Shown here piece after piece: positions 33,760 through 42,372 of a stretch of DNA of 64,000 nt. The position numbers were made by a program, and so were the translations under genes. The stretch spans positions 310,001 to 374,000 of the forward strand of contig NZ_QEIJ01000001.1 of the NCBI RefSeq assembly GCF_003095395.1, read 5' to 3'. The notes under the pieces are model-generated. The model saw only the letters and a program-made list of their open reading frames with translations. It was not told the DNA's origin and did no database searches. Origin of the DNA: Microbacterium sp. Gd 4-13. GTDB taxonomy: Bacteria; Actinomycetota; Actinomycetes; Actinomycetales; Microbacteriaceae. Each line of letters starts with the position of its first letter. Position 1 is the first letter of the stretch.

Positions 33760-35646
33760 ATGAGCATGGCAGGCGGCGTCGGATTCCGCGGCGTCGACAT
33801 CGAGGCGCAGCGAAAGCGCAACGCCGATGCCCCACGGGTGACGAACCTCGGCAGCCGGGTGGTCGCGCTCTTCCGCCCCTACCGGTGGCGCATCGCGATC
33901 ACGGCGCTCCTGGTCGTTCTCGGCGCCGCCGTCGCGGTCGTGCCGCCGCTGCTGGTGCAGCGCATCTTCGACGACGGCCTGTTCCCCGTCGCCGGGGGGC
34001 CGCCCGACATCCCGGTGCTCGTGCGGCTCGTCGTGCTGATGATCGCGTTCTTCCTGCTCTCGGCGGTGCTCGGCGTCGGTCAGACGTGGCTCACCGCCAC
34101 CGTGGGCAACGCGGTGACAGGAGACCTGCGCCTGCGGCTCTTCGACCACCTGCAGGCGATGGAGCTCGGCTTCTTCACCCGCACCAAGACCGGAGTGATC
34201 CAGTCGCGCCTCCAGAACGACGTCGGGGGAGTCTCCGGCGTGCTGACGAACACGGTCACCAGCATCCTGGGCAATACCGTCACGGTCGTCGCCTCACTCG
34301 TGGCCATGGTGCTCATCGACTGGCGGCTGACCCTCATCGCCGTGGTGATGATGCCGATCCTCGTGCTGGTGCAGCGGCGGGTCGGCCAGGTGCGGGCGCG
34401 CATCGCGGGCGAGACCCAGGAGTCGCTGTCGGAGCTCACCTCCATCACGCAGGAGACGCTCAGCGTCTCGGGCATCCTGTTGTCGAAGTCGTTCAACCGC
34501 CAACGCGCCGAGTCGGGGCGGTTCGCCAACGAGAACACCAACCAGGTGCGCCTGCAGGTGCGCCGCGCGATGAGCGGGCAGGGGTTCTTCGCCGTCGTGC
34601 AGGTGCTCATGGCGAGCGTGCCGGCCGTGATCTATCTCGTGGCGGGGTTCCTCGTCACCGGCGGCGATGGCGGAACGGTCACGGCGGGAACGATCGTCGC
34701 CTTCACCACCGTGCAGGCGCGATTGCTCATGCCGCTGATGGGACTCATGCGCGTGGCCCTCGATCTGCAGACGTCGGCGGCTCTGTTCGCCCGCATCTTC
34801 GAATACCTCGACCTGGTTCCCGCGATCACCGACAAGCCCGACGCGATCGACGTCACGCAGGCCCCGGGGCCGCTCGGGCGCCTCGAGTTCCGTGATGTGC
34901 AGTTCCGCTACCCCGATGCGGCAGAGGCCGCGCGTCCCACCCTCGACGGGGTGTCGTTCGTGGCCGAGCCCGGGCGGCACGTGGCGTTCGTCGGCCCGTC
35001 GGGGGCCGGCAAGACGACGATCCTCTACCTCGCACCGCGCATGTACGAGGCGTCCGGGGGTGCGGTGGTGTTCGCCGGGGCCGACGTGCGCGACCTGCGC
35101 GCCGAGTCGGTGATCGACCAGATCGGAATCGTGTCGCAGGAGACCTATCTCTTCCACGCCACGATCCGCGAGAACCTCCGCTACGCCCGGCCCGATGCGA
35201 CCGACGCCGAGCTCGAGGCCGCCTGCCGATCGGCGAACATCCACCACGTGATCGCCGGGTTCGAGAACGGTTACGACACGGTGGTCGGCGAGCGGGGCTA
35301 CCGGCTGTCGGGCGGAGAGAAGCAGCGCATCGCCATCGCGCGCGTGCTGCTGAAAGATCCGCCCGTCCTCCTTCTCGACGAGGCGACGAGCGCGCTCGAC
35401 ACCGTCTCGGAGCGCATCGTGCAGGAGGCATTGGATGCTGCGGCCCGCGGCCGCACGACGCTCACCGTCGCCCATCGCCTGTCGACGGTGATCGGTGCCG
35501 ACGTGATCCACGTCGTCGACGACGGACGGATCGTGGAGTCGGGCACCCACTCGCAGCTCCTCGCCGCGGGCGGCCTGTATGCGAGCCTCGCCGCCGAGCA
35601 GCTGGCAGCGACCCGCGTGCTGACCGAGGAGCAGACGGCGGGCTGA
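33760..35646 (+). CDS. ABC exporter, fused permease and ATPase half-transporter
   Basis: 628 residues. A cytoplasmic N-tail, a six-helix type 1 exporter domain (about residues 45-340: ITALLVVLGAAVAVVPPLLVQRIFDDGLFP, VLLVRLVVLMIAFFLLSAVLGVG), then the ATPase: Walker A FVGPSGAGKTTILYL, Q-loop IVSQETYLFHATIRENLRYA, signature LSGGEKQRIAIARVLL, Walker B VLLLDEATSALD, H-loop VAHRLSTV. It works as a dimer. The substrate is unknown; lipid or drug export is typical of this class. Leaderless. Confidence 0.94.
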   Translation: MSMAGGVGFRGVDIEAQRKRNADAPRVTNLGSRVVALFRPYRWRIAITALLVVLGAAVAVVPPLLVQRIFDDGLFPVAGGPPDIPVLVRLVVLMIAFFLLSAVLGVGQTWLTATVGNAVTGDLRLRLFDHLQAMELGFFTRTKTGVIQSRLQNDVGGVSGVLTNTVTSILGNTVTVVASLVAMVLIDWRLTLIAVVMMPILVLVQRRVGQVRARIAGETQESLSELTSITQETLSVSGILLSKSFNRQRAESGRFANENTNQVRLQVRRAMSGQGFFAVVQVLMASVPAVIYLVAGFLVTGGDGGTVTAGTIVAFTTVQARLLMPLMGLMRVALDLQTSAALFARIFEYLDLVPAITDKPDAIDVTQAPGPLGRLEFRDVQFRYPDAAEAARPTLDGVSFVAEPGRHVAFVGPSGAGKTTILYLAPRMYEASGGAVVFAGADVRDLRAESVIDQIGIVSQETYLFHATIRENLRYARPDATDAELEAACRSANIHHVIAGFENGYDTVVGERGYRLSGGEKQRIAIARVLLKDPPVLLLDEATSALDTVSERIVQEALDAAARGRTTLTVAHRLSTVIGADVIHVVDDGRIVESGTHSQLLAAGGLYASLAAEQLAATRVLTEEQTAG

Positions 35647-35876
35647 CGTTCAGCTGACACCGATTCAGCTGTCGCGAGCCGGGGTGAGATGCGCGCCGGA
35701 GACCCCGACTCACGGCACCTCGGCGACCCGGGCACGCGGAGTGTTCGTTCGCGCGCGAGGTCTCGTTCACCTTCGCGCACATCGCCCGTTCTCTGCGCCG
35801 CGGGACGGTGACGGTGCCCGAACACACCGTCTCCGCGGACGCGCCGTGCGCGCACGCCCGCCAGCCAGGGAGAACC

Positions 35877-38800
35877 ATGCCTCTTCTGCTCGCCGCCCCG
35901 AAGCGTCGGCTTCCGCTTCTCCTCGGTGGAGGTGCCACCGCTGCGGTGGTCGTCGCCGGGGTTCTGGTCGCAACCCTCGCCGGGGGTGCCGCATCCGCTC
36001 TCGAGGGCTCCGGAACGGCCGAGGCCCCCTACGTCATCGACGACGCGGCGGAGTTCTCGACCTTCATCCAGAGCGTCAACGCCGACACGGCCGGAACGGG
36101 GGCCGCCGCCGCGCACTACGAGCTCGGCGCCGACATCGCCCTCACCGCACCGGTGCCGATGATCAACAGCTTCGCCGGTGTGCTCGACGGCGCCGGACAC
36201 ACGGTCTTCGGACTCTCGATCGACTACTCGACGTCGGCCGCCTACCAGGCGTCCAACGGCGTCAACAAGACCGCGGCCCTCATCAACGCGCAGCGCGGCA
36301 CGGTCGAGCGCATCGGCTTCAGCCAGGTCTCGATCACGGGAACCAGCGCGGCCGAGTCGCAGACGACCGCGACCAAGAAGGCCACGGTGGCCGCTCACAA
36401 CTACGGACTCATCGACCAGGTCTACGCCCTCGGTTCGGTGGACGGCGGGTGGCGTACGGGCGGCCTCGTCGCCGACAACATGGGTGGCGGAACCATCCAG
36501 AACAGCTACTTCCGCGGGTCGGTCGTCTCGGGCTGGGAGGCGGGCGGAATCACCGCACGCAACGACAACGCCGGCGTCGAGAAGATCACGAACGTCTACG
36601 TCAGCGGCACCGTGTCGACCGCGACCCGCAACATCGGCATGATCGCCGGCTACAGCTACAGCACGGCCACCATCCGCGGCGCGGTCGCCCTCGACGGCTC
36701 GGTCACTCAGGGGTCTGGCCAGTCCGCCAACAACATCGGTCGCATCAACGGTCAGAACAACACCAGCGTCGGCAGCCGCGGTGCGACCTACGCCGACAAC
36801 CTCGCGCTCGATTCGATCCGTCTGACCACGGGCACGGCGGGCGTGACGGTCACCGGCACCGCCGCCGACCGACAGGGCCTGTCGAAGACCTCCGCCGAGC
36901 TGACCCAGCAGTCGACGTTCGAGAGCATCGGCTGGGACTTCACGTCGACCTGGCGGATGGATGCGGCGACGCTGCGCCCGCACCTCGGAGGAGTCGCCGA
37001 GAAGGCGGCGCCCGTCGTCTCGACGCCCACGCCCACCCCCACCCCCACCCCGACCCCGACGGTCGCCGACCTCACGTCGTCCTCCGCCGTGACCAGTCCC
37101 GACGGCAAGACCGTCGCCACGGTGCGCACCGACGCCGCGGGAGACCTCACCTACTCCGTCACGCAGGACGGCAGCACGATCGTTCGCGACTCCGCCCTCG
37201 GCCTGGTCGTCGACGGCATCGATTGGGGCCAGGGCGTCTCTCTCGGCACCGCCGTCACCTCGACGACCGATGAGTCGTACCCGTTGATGGGCCTGAACGA
37301 CACCGGACGCGACCACCGCAACACCAGCGTGCTCCCGCTGCGCAAGGGCGACGGGTCGCTCGTCTCGGTCGAGGTTCGCGTCTTCGATACCGGCGTCGCC
37401 GTCCGCTACGTGCTCGACCCCTCCCTGGTCGGCGCGGTCGTCTCGCGCGAAGACACGGCGTTCTCGTTCGACCCGGCGTCGACCCTGACCTACCAGGCGG
37501 TCACGGCGAGCACCATCGACGACCTGCAGAACAGCTTCGCCCGGTCGAGCTTCGATGCCGCCGGCGACCGCGACATCACGGTGCTGCCCACGGTGGAGAC
37601 CCCCGACGGGCACGTCGCCAACATCACCGAGGCGAACATCCTCGACTGGCCCGCGATCGCGTTGAAGACCACCCGGAGCGGCGTCATCTCGACCTACTAC
37701 TGGGCGACCGACAACGGGCAGGGCACGTTCGCCGTGAAGGCCGAGAGCCCGCACTCGCCGTTCCGTGTCATCACGATCGCCGACAACCTGACCGACTTCA
37801 CCAACTCCGACATCGTCACCGCCGTGAACCCGGCGATCGACACGTCGGTGTTCCCGGGCGGCGACACGAGCTGGATCGAACCCGGCACGAACGCCTGGTC
37901 GACGCTGACGACCAACGATCAGAGCGTCACCGGCATGCAGGCGCTCCTCGACGCCGCATCCGACGCCCGCATCCCCGGGATCCTCATCGAGGGAAACCTC
38001 ACGCACTCCTCGTGGGGGTCGACCACCGCCCAGCGGTTCGCGAACATCGCGGCCCTCGTCGAGCGCGGGAAGGCGAAGGCGTTCCCGGTCTCGGTGTGGC
38101 TGTGGACCGACTACGACAGAGCGGCCGGCGTCGACAGCACGTTCACCGCCGGTGTCACGTACGACTCGGCAAGCCCCTACCCGCAGGTGAGCCTGCAGAA
38201 CCCCGACCTGCGCGAGGCCTACCTCGACCTGGTGCGGGCGACGGGCATCGCCGGCACGAAGGTCGACCACACCAACGAAGAGACCGAGACCAAGGTCACC
38301 TTCTTCCGCGACTTCGCCCGCGACTCCGCGGCTCGCAAGCTCATGGTGATCTATCACAACCCGCTCGAGCCGACGGGTCTCAACCGCACCTATCCCAACG
38401 AGCTCGGGCGCGAAGCGATCAAGGGCCTTCAGTCGGGCTACAGCGCGAACCAGCAGACCCTCGCGCCGTTCACGCGCCTGATCGCCGGCACCGCCGACTA
38501 CACGCCGTTCCTGCTGTCGGGATCGGGTGGCAACGTCACCTGGGCGCACCAGCTCGCTTCCACGGTCGTCTACTCGATGCCGTATCTGCAGCTCTCGGAG
38601 CGCCCCGACCACCTCGCTCCCGGCGGGCAGTACCACGACCTCGTCGGCGACGTCATCGCGAACCTGCCGACCACGTGGAAGCAGAGCCGGATGCTGCCGC
38701 AGAGCGCGATCGGCGCGACCACCGCGGTCGTGCGCGAGACCTCGGACGGGGAGTTCTGGATCGCCGTGACGGCGGGGGCAAGCGCCGGCGGTGAGATGTC

Positions 38801-40367
38801 GATCCCGCTCGACTTCCTGCCGTCGGGCACGACCTATAACGCCGACGTCTACGCGGACAAGAGCACATCCTCCGCGATGAGCCGCACGGTGTCGCAGGTC
38901 GACAGCGCGTCGACGCTCACCGCAGCGGTGCGCAACGGCGGGGGCTTCGTCGCCCGCATCACGACCGGGGCGATCGACAACCCGCTCGGCGAGGGCGGGA
39001 CGAACGGCTACACGATCGACGACGAGGCCGACCTCGCGCTCATCGCGCAGCATCCGATGGCCACCTTCACGCTCACCGCCGACATCACCCTCACCAAGCC
39101 CTGGACCCCGGTGCCGTCGTTCCTCGGCACCATCGACGGCAACGGTCACAAGATCGTCGGCCTCGAGGTCGAGGGCGGTGCGTCGAAGGCGTTCATCCTC
39201 AACAACTCGGGCGTGATCCGCCGGCTGGGGTTCGTCGATCCGGTCTCGACGGTCGCCGCACCGTACGTGCAGAGCACACGCGTCGCCGTGGTCGCCGTCG
39301 CCAACGCGGGTCTGATCGACGAGGTCTTCGTGCGGGGCGCCGAGGTCACGGGCGGATGGCGGACGGCGCCGATCGCGGCCGAGAACACCGGTGAGGTGCG
39401 CTCGAGCTACACCGTGGACGCGAAGGTCGTATCGAACTGGGAGGCGGGCGGCCTTGTCGCGTGGAACTCCGCGGCGGGCGTGCTGACGAAGAACTATGTC
39501 GTCGGCGCCGACGTGCGCGCCGAGGTGCAGAACGGCGGCATCCTCACCGGCTACGGCTACTCGGGCACCCAGGTGCGCGGCAACGTCGTCGTGAGCGGGT
39601 CGATCACCACGGCGAACGCTCCGCGGGCCCGCATCGTGGCCCGCGAGAACGGCGTGCCCACCTACAGCGACAACCTCGCGCTCGCGACGGCTCAGGTCAA
39701 CGGGGCTGCCGTGACCGGTGGCACCGCGGGCAACCGCAACGGCGCCGACCGCACCGCGCAGGAGCTCGCCACCGCCTCGACGTACGAGGCGATCGGGTGG
39801 GACTTCTCGGAGGTGTGGGAGTTCGACACCGACAAGGGTCGCCCGGTGCTCCGGGCCGTGGACGAGGCGGTCGCCTCCGGGCCGTCGACGGCCTCGCAGC
39901 AGGTGCAGGTCGCTGTGCCGCAGATCTCGGAGGGCGAGTTCGTCTGGAGCATCGACGGGTCGAACGACACCGTCGACCTGGGCGAGGCCGTGCAGGGGCC
40001 GGGGTACTTCCAGGCGACGGGCGAGATCCACCCGATCCGCGTGACCGACACCCGCCGCACGGCCGGAGCGTGGTCGCTGTCGGGCCAGGTCACCGACTTC
40101 ACCGGCACCGCCGGCACGTTCGGCGCGGAGCACCTCGGATGGACCCCGAAGATCGTCGAACCAGGCGCGGGTGCCCGTGCCGGTGCCGCCGTGGCGCCCG
40201 CGCTCGACGGGGGCACCGGACTCGGCGTGTCGGCGACGCTCGGCTCGGCCGACTCCGGGCACGCGACGGGCTCGGCGCGACTGGGCGCCGACCTGCTGTT
40301 CAAGCTGCCCGCCGAGGTCGCCGACGGCACCTACCGCGGCACGCTGACCCTGACGGCGCTCGGCTGA
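35877..40367 (+). CDS. Giant secreted GH97 glycoside hydrolase with GLUG-like and WxL-like modules
   Basis: 1496 residues from the ATG at 35877 (AGGGAGA just upstream; an earlier GTG at 35808 is weaker). Signal peptide about 1-43 (LLLGGGATAAVVVAGVLVATLAGGAASA). First GLUG-like module about 45-375, rich in NxGxI/GGLV repeats. Linker TPTPTPTPTPTPTV. GH97 region about 398-1035 (LVVDGIDWGQGVSL, ...GIAGTKVDHTNEETETKVTF, PTGLNRTYPNELGREAIKGL). The KVD aspartate near 796 aligns by recall with the nucleophile of retaining GH97 alpha-galactosidases. Second GLUG-like module about 1040-1335. C-terminal beta-domain (AWSLSGQVTDF...HLGWTPKI...GTYRGTLTLTALG) resembles WxL wall-binding domains. No LPxTG. Likely acts on alpha-glycans at the cell surface. 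Confidence 0.88.
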   Translation: MPLLLAAPKRRLPLLLGGGATAAVVVAGVLVATLAGGAASALEGSGTAEAPYVIDDAAEFSTFIQSVNADTAGTGAAAAHYELGADIALTAPVPMINSFAGVLDGAGHTVFGLSIDYSTSAAYQASNGVNKTAALINAQRGTVERIGFSQVSITGTSAAESQTTATKKATVAAHNYGLIDQVYALGSVDGGWRTGGLVADNMGGGTIQNSYFRGSVVSGWEAGGITARNDNAGVEKITNVYVSGTVSTATRNIGMIAGYSYSTATIRGAVALDGSVTQGSGQSANNIGRINGQNNTSVGSRGATYADNLALDSIRLTTGTAGVTVTGTAADRQGLSKTSAELTQQSTFESIGWDFTSTWRMDAATLRPHLGGVAEKAAPVVSTPTPTPTPTPTPTVADLTSSSAVTSPDGKTVATVRTDAAGDLTYSVTQDGSTIVRDSALGLVVDGIDWGQGVSLGTAVTSTTDESYPLMGLNDTGRDHRNTSVLPLRKGDGSLVSVEVRVFDTGVAVRYVLDPSLVGAVVSREDTAFSFDPASTLTYQAVTASTIDDLQNSFARSSFDAAGDRDITVLPTVETPDGHVANITEANILDWPAIALKTTRSGVISTYYWATDNGQGTFAVKAESPHSPFRVITIADNLTDFTNSDIVTAVNPAIDTSVFPGGDTSWIEPGTNAWSTLTTNDQSVTGMQALLDAASDARIPGILIEGNLTHSSWGSTTAQRFANIAALVERGKAKAFPVSVWLWTDYDRAAGVDSTFTAGVTYDSASPYPQVSLQNPDLREAYLDLVRATGIAGTKVDHTNEETETKVTFFRDFARDSAARKLMVIYHNPLEPTGLNRTYPNELGREAIKGLQSGYSANQQTLAPFTRLIAGTADYTPFLLSGSGGNVTWAHQLASTVVYSMPYLQLSERPDHLAPGGQYHDLVGDVIANLPTTWKQSRMLPQSAIGATTAVVRETSDGEFWIAVTAGASAGGEMSIPLDFLPSGTTYNADVYADKSTSSAMSRTVSQVDSASTLTAAVRNGGGFVARITTGAIDNPLGEGGTNGYTIDDEADLALIAQHPMATFTLTADITLTKPWTPVPSFLGTIDGNGHKIVGLEVEGGASKAFILNNSGVIRRLGFVDPVSTVAAPYVQSTRVAVVAVANAGLIDEVFVRGAEVTGGWRTAPIAAENTGEVRSSYTVDAKVVSNWEAGGLVAWNSAAGVLTKNYVVGADVRAEVQNGGILTGYGYSGTQVRGNVVVSGSITTANAPRARIVARENGVPTYSDNLALATAQVNGAAVTGGTAGNRNGADRTAQELATASTYEAIGWDFSEVWEFDTDKGRPVLRAVDEAVASGPSTASQQVQVAVPQISEGEFVWSIDGSNDTVDLGEAVQGPGYFQATGEIHPIRVTDTRRTAGAWSLSGQVTDFTGTAGTFGAEHLGWTPKIVEPGAGARAGAAVAPALDGGTGLGVSATLGSADSGHATGSARLGADLLFKLPAEVADGTYRGTLTLTALG

Positions 40368-40372
40368 GCGCA

Positions 40373-40430
40373 TGAGTTGCCGCAACTCGGGGCCTTACCC
40401 GGCAGGGTGACCCCGAGTTGCGGCAACTCA
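40373..40430. repeat. Palindrome family B, copy B1 (carries a stop codon)
   Basis: TGAGTTGCCGCAACTCGGGG at 40373-40392 pairs perfectly with 40411-40430 around an 18-nt loop. Each arm is itself nearly palindromic (GAGTTGC-S-GCAACTC). The right arm contains the TCA (40428-40430) that is the stop codon of the leftward AbiEi/DUF559 gene; the GH97 stop is six bases to the left. It probably serves as a bidirectional terminator as well. Confidence 0.88.
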
Positions 40431-41459
40431 GCGCGAGAGGGCGGCGGACAGGTCGGACAGGAACCCGGTGGGGTCCTGGAGATCCCGCTGGGTAACCTGC
40501 AGCACGGTCCAGCCCAGCGCCTCGAGGCGACGGCGGCGCGCGATGTCTCTGCGCCACTGGTCCCTGTCGCGGTGGTAGTCGCCCTCGTACTCGATGGCGA
40601 TCTTCCGCTCGGGGTAGGCGAGGTCGACCCGGGCCACGAACCGCCCTGCGCCATCACGCACGACGTGATTCACCTCCGGGAGCAGTAAGCCCGCCTCGTG
40701 GAGGACGATCCGCAGCTCCGACTCCTTCGGCGACTCGGCGCGACCGTCGAGGAGCTCGAGGGCGGCGTCGAGACGGGGTCGTCCGCGCCGGCCCGGCCAC
40801 GCTCCGGCGGCGGCTGCGAGGTCGGCGATCGTCGCGAGACGCCGGTGCAGCACGGCGTCGCCGACCGCGACCAGCTCTCCGAGCCTCAGGACGGCGGCGA
40901 GATCGCAGAAGGTGCGGGCCGGCGTCGTGCAGAGCACCCCGTGGCGCCGGTCGGCGTCGTCACGACGGCACGAGACCTGGTGGCCGATCGTGCCGGAGCC
41001 GCGTGGCGCGCGTGCTCCGCGGGGAACGCTGATGTGGAGGTCGGACTGGCGCGTCGTCTCCGGCGGCAGGGGGAGGCCGTGCAGACCGGCGGCGGTCGTG
41101 TGGCTGAAGGCGGCGAAGTGCGGAAGCCGGGTCGCCCTGGCGCGACACCGTTCGATCAGTGAGGGCTCGCCGACACCCGTGCGCACCCCGTAGAAGGGAG
41201 CGGCGAGGTCGGAGGCGCGCAGCCGGTCGGGCGACACCCCGTGCCGTCGCGCGTCGGCGACCGTGAAGGGGGCGCCGCGGAGCCCCGGCGGCAGCGGTCT
41301 CGGTGCGGCGGGCATGCGGCCAGCCTCCCGCGCACGCGCCGTACCGCGCCGCATCCGCCCCCCGTTGTGGACGACCCGGCCCGCCCGACGACCTGGGGAG
41401 GCGAGCCCGATTCGCCGAGTTGCCGCGATCTGGGCTTACCCCGCGCGGGAGGGCCCGGA
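40418..41459 (-). mobile_element. Candidate unit: AbiEi/DUF559 gene plus palindrome B1
   Basis: A 29-bp stretch at 40418-40446 is identical to 41460-41488. It includes part of the palindrome, a stop codon and the last five codons of each leftward gene. The 1042-bp unit between the two repeats is one AbiEi/DUF559-like gene with its palindromic terminator. It looks like an insertion that duplicated the 3' end of the glycosyltransferase gene. No transposase is seen; inference only. Confidence 0.4.
40428..41315 (-). CDS. AbiEi-like / DUF559 domain protein (predicted nuclease fold)
   Basis: About 295 residues (ATG at 41315, or 308 from 41354). The N-terminal half resembles the winged-helix AbiEi antitoxin type (GAPFTVADARRHGVSPDRLRASDLAAPFYGVRTG, HFAAFSHTTAAGLHGLPLP). 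The C-terminal DUF559 region has a PD-(D/E)xK-like core: LRIVLHEAGLLLPEVNHVV...ARVDLAYPERKIAIEYEGDYHRDRDQWRRDIARRRRLEALGWTVLQVT. The D, E and E residues fit a Vsr-like endonuclease. The last codons AALSR and the stop lie inside the family B repeat. Roles proposed for such genes include phage defence or toxin neutralisation; no AbiEii toxin gene is next to it. Confidence 0.8.
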   Translation of the reverse strand: MPAAPRPLPPGLRGAPFTVADARRHGVSPDRLRASDLAAPFYGVRTGVGEPSLIERCRARATRLPHFAAFSHTTAAGLHGLPLPPETTRQSDLHISVPRGARAPRGSGTIGHQVSCRRDDADRRHGVLCTTPARTFCDLAAVLRLGELVAVGDAVLHRRLATIADLAAAAGAWPGRRGRPRLDAALELLDGRAESPKESELRIVLHEAGLLLPEVNHVVRDGAGRFVARVDLAYPERKIAIEYEGDYHRDRDQWRRDIARRRRLEALGWTVLQVTQRDLQDPTGFLSDLSAALSR

Positions 41460-41472
41460 TTGCGGCAACTCA
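41416..41472. repeat. Palindrome family B, copy B2 (carries a stop codon)
   Basis: Left arm 41416-41435 and right arm 41453-41472 (20 bp each, a few mismatches) around a 17-nt loop. TCA at 41470-41472 is the stop codon of the leftward glycosyltransferase gene. It shares 29 exact bases with copy B1 and lies immediately upstream of the AbiEi/DUF559 gene. Confidence 0.85.
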
Positions 41473-42372
41473 GCGCGAGAGGGCGGCGAGGCCGTGTTCG
41501 AAATCCTCCACCGCTTGGCGGTAGGCGTCGTCGGGGTGGCTGCGGGCGATCTCGCGTAGCGGGGGCAGATCCATCGCACGCACGAGACGCACACGCTCGG
41601 CGACGGCGGCAGTGTGGCCCGCAGCATCGAGGATCCCGATGCCGGCCCGCAGCGCCTCGAGGTAGTCGGTCAGCACGTCGAGGCGGGCCGTGCGCTGCGT
41701 GATCGATGAGCCGTCGGCACGCTGACGCCAGTGGACGACGACCTCGGGTACGACGTCGAACGCGCGGGCCCGGGTGTACATCAGCTGTGCGACGACCTGG
41801 TCTTCGTACAGGCGTCCCTCCGGGAAGCGCAGTCCGGTGCGGTGCCAGAAGTCGGTGCGGCTGACCTTCGACCACGCCACGATGTTGCCGGATGCTGCGG
41901 GGTGCGCCTCGAGCGTCGTACCGGCGCGCGCGGGGTCGGTCGCCGCCGCCACCCACGACTGAACGGCCCCGGGGCGGTAGTGTCCTTCGTCGTCGGGCCT
42001 CAGCCGCACGTACGCGCCCGCGGCGAAGTCGCTGCCGGAGGCGTCGAGCGTGTCGAGGAGCGTCTCGAGCGCCGCCGGTGTCAGCACGTCGTCGGCGTCG
42101 AGGAAGCCGAGGAAGGGCGTGTCGACGAGGTCGAGCCCGGCGTTGCGCGCGGCGCCGAGCCCGCGCTGATGCGTGTGCGTGACGACGCGGAAGCGGGGGT
42201 CGGCGTCGGCGGCGGCACGGAAGATCGCCGCGGTGCCGTCGGTCGATCCGTCGTCGACGAGCACGGCCGTCCAGTCGCCGCGGGTCTGGCCGCGCAGAGA
42301 GTCGAGCGCGTCGGCGGCGTACTCGGCCACGTCGTAGCCGGGGACGACGATCGTGATGGCGGGGTCGCTCAC
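41470..42372 (-). CDS. Family 2 glycosyltransferase at the end of the NAD operon
   Basis: 300 residues, classical GT2: AITIVVPGYDVAEYAADALDSLRGQTRGDWTAVLVDDGSTDGTAAIF, LVDTPFLGFLDADDVLTPAALETLL (DxD-like DADD motif) and FWHRTGLRFPEGRLYEDQVVAQLMY. No membrane helix. GTG 42372 overlaps the cysteine desulfurase stop by four bases, so it is translated from the nad transcript although it has no obvious link to NAD. Its last codons and stop are in repeat B2. Probably involved in wall or capsule glycans. Confidence 0.9.
   Translation of the reverse strand: MSDPAITIVVPGYDVAEYAADALDSLRGQTRGDWTAVLVDDGSTDGTAAIFRAAADADPRFRVVTHTHQRGLGAARNAGLDLVDTPFLGFLDADDVLTPAALETLLDTLDASGSDFAAGAYVRLRPDDEGHYRPGAVQSWVAAATDPARAGTTLEAHPAASGNIVAWSKVSRTDFWHRTGLRFPEGRLYEDQVVAQLMYTRARAFDVVPEVVVHWRQRADGSSITQRTARLDVLTDYLEALRAGIGILDAAGHTAAVAERVRLVRAMDLPPLREIARSHPDDAYRQAVEDFEHGLAALSR

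Noticed and set aside
35649..35671. Two TTCAGCTG direct repeats after the ABC exporter gene
   Set aside because: Only eight bases each and close to the gene end; too short to call an operator or att site.
35298..40385. Open frame of 1695 codons on the minus strand opposite the GH97 gene
   Set aside because: Composition is Arg/Gly/Val/Asp-rich with no domain, a mirror of third-position GC bias. The plus-strand frame has a signal peptide and recognisable domains.
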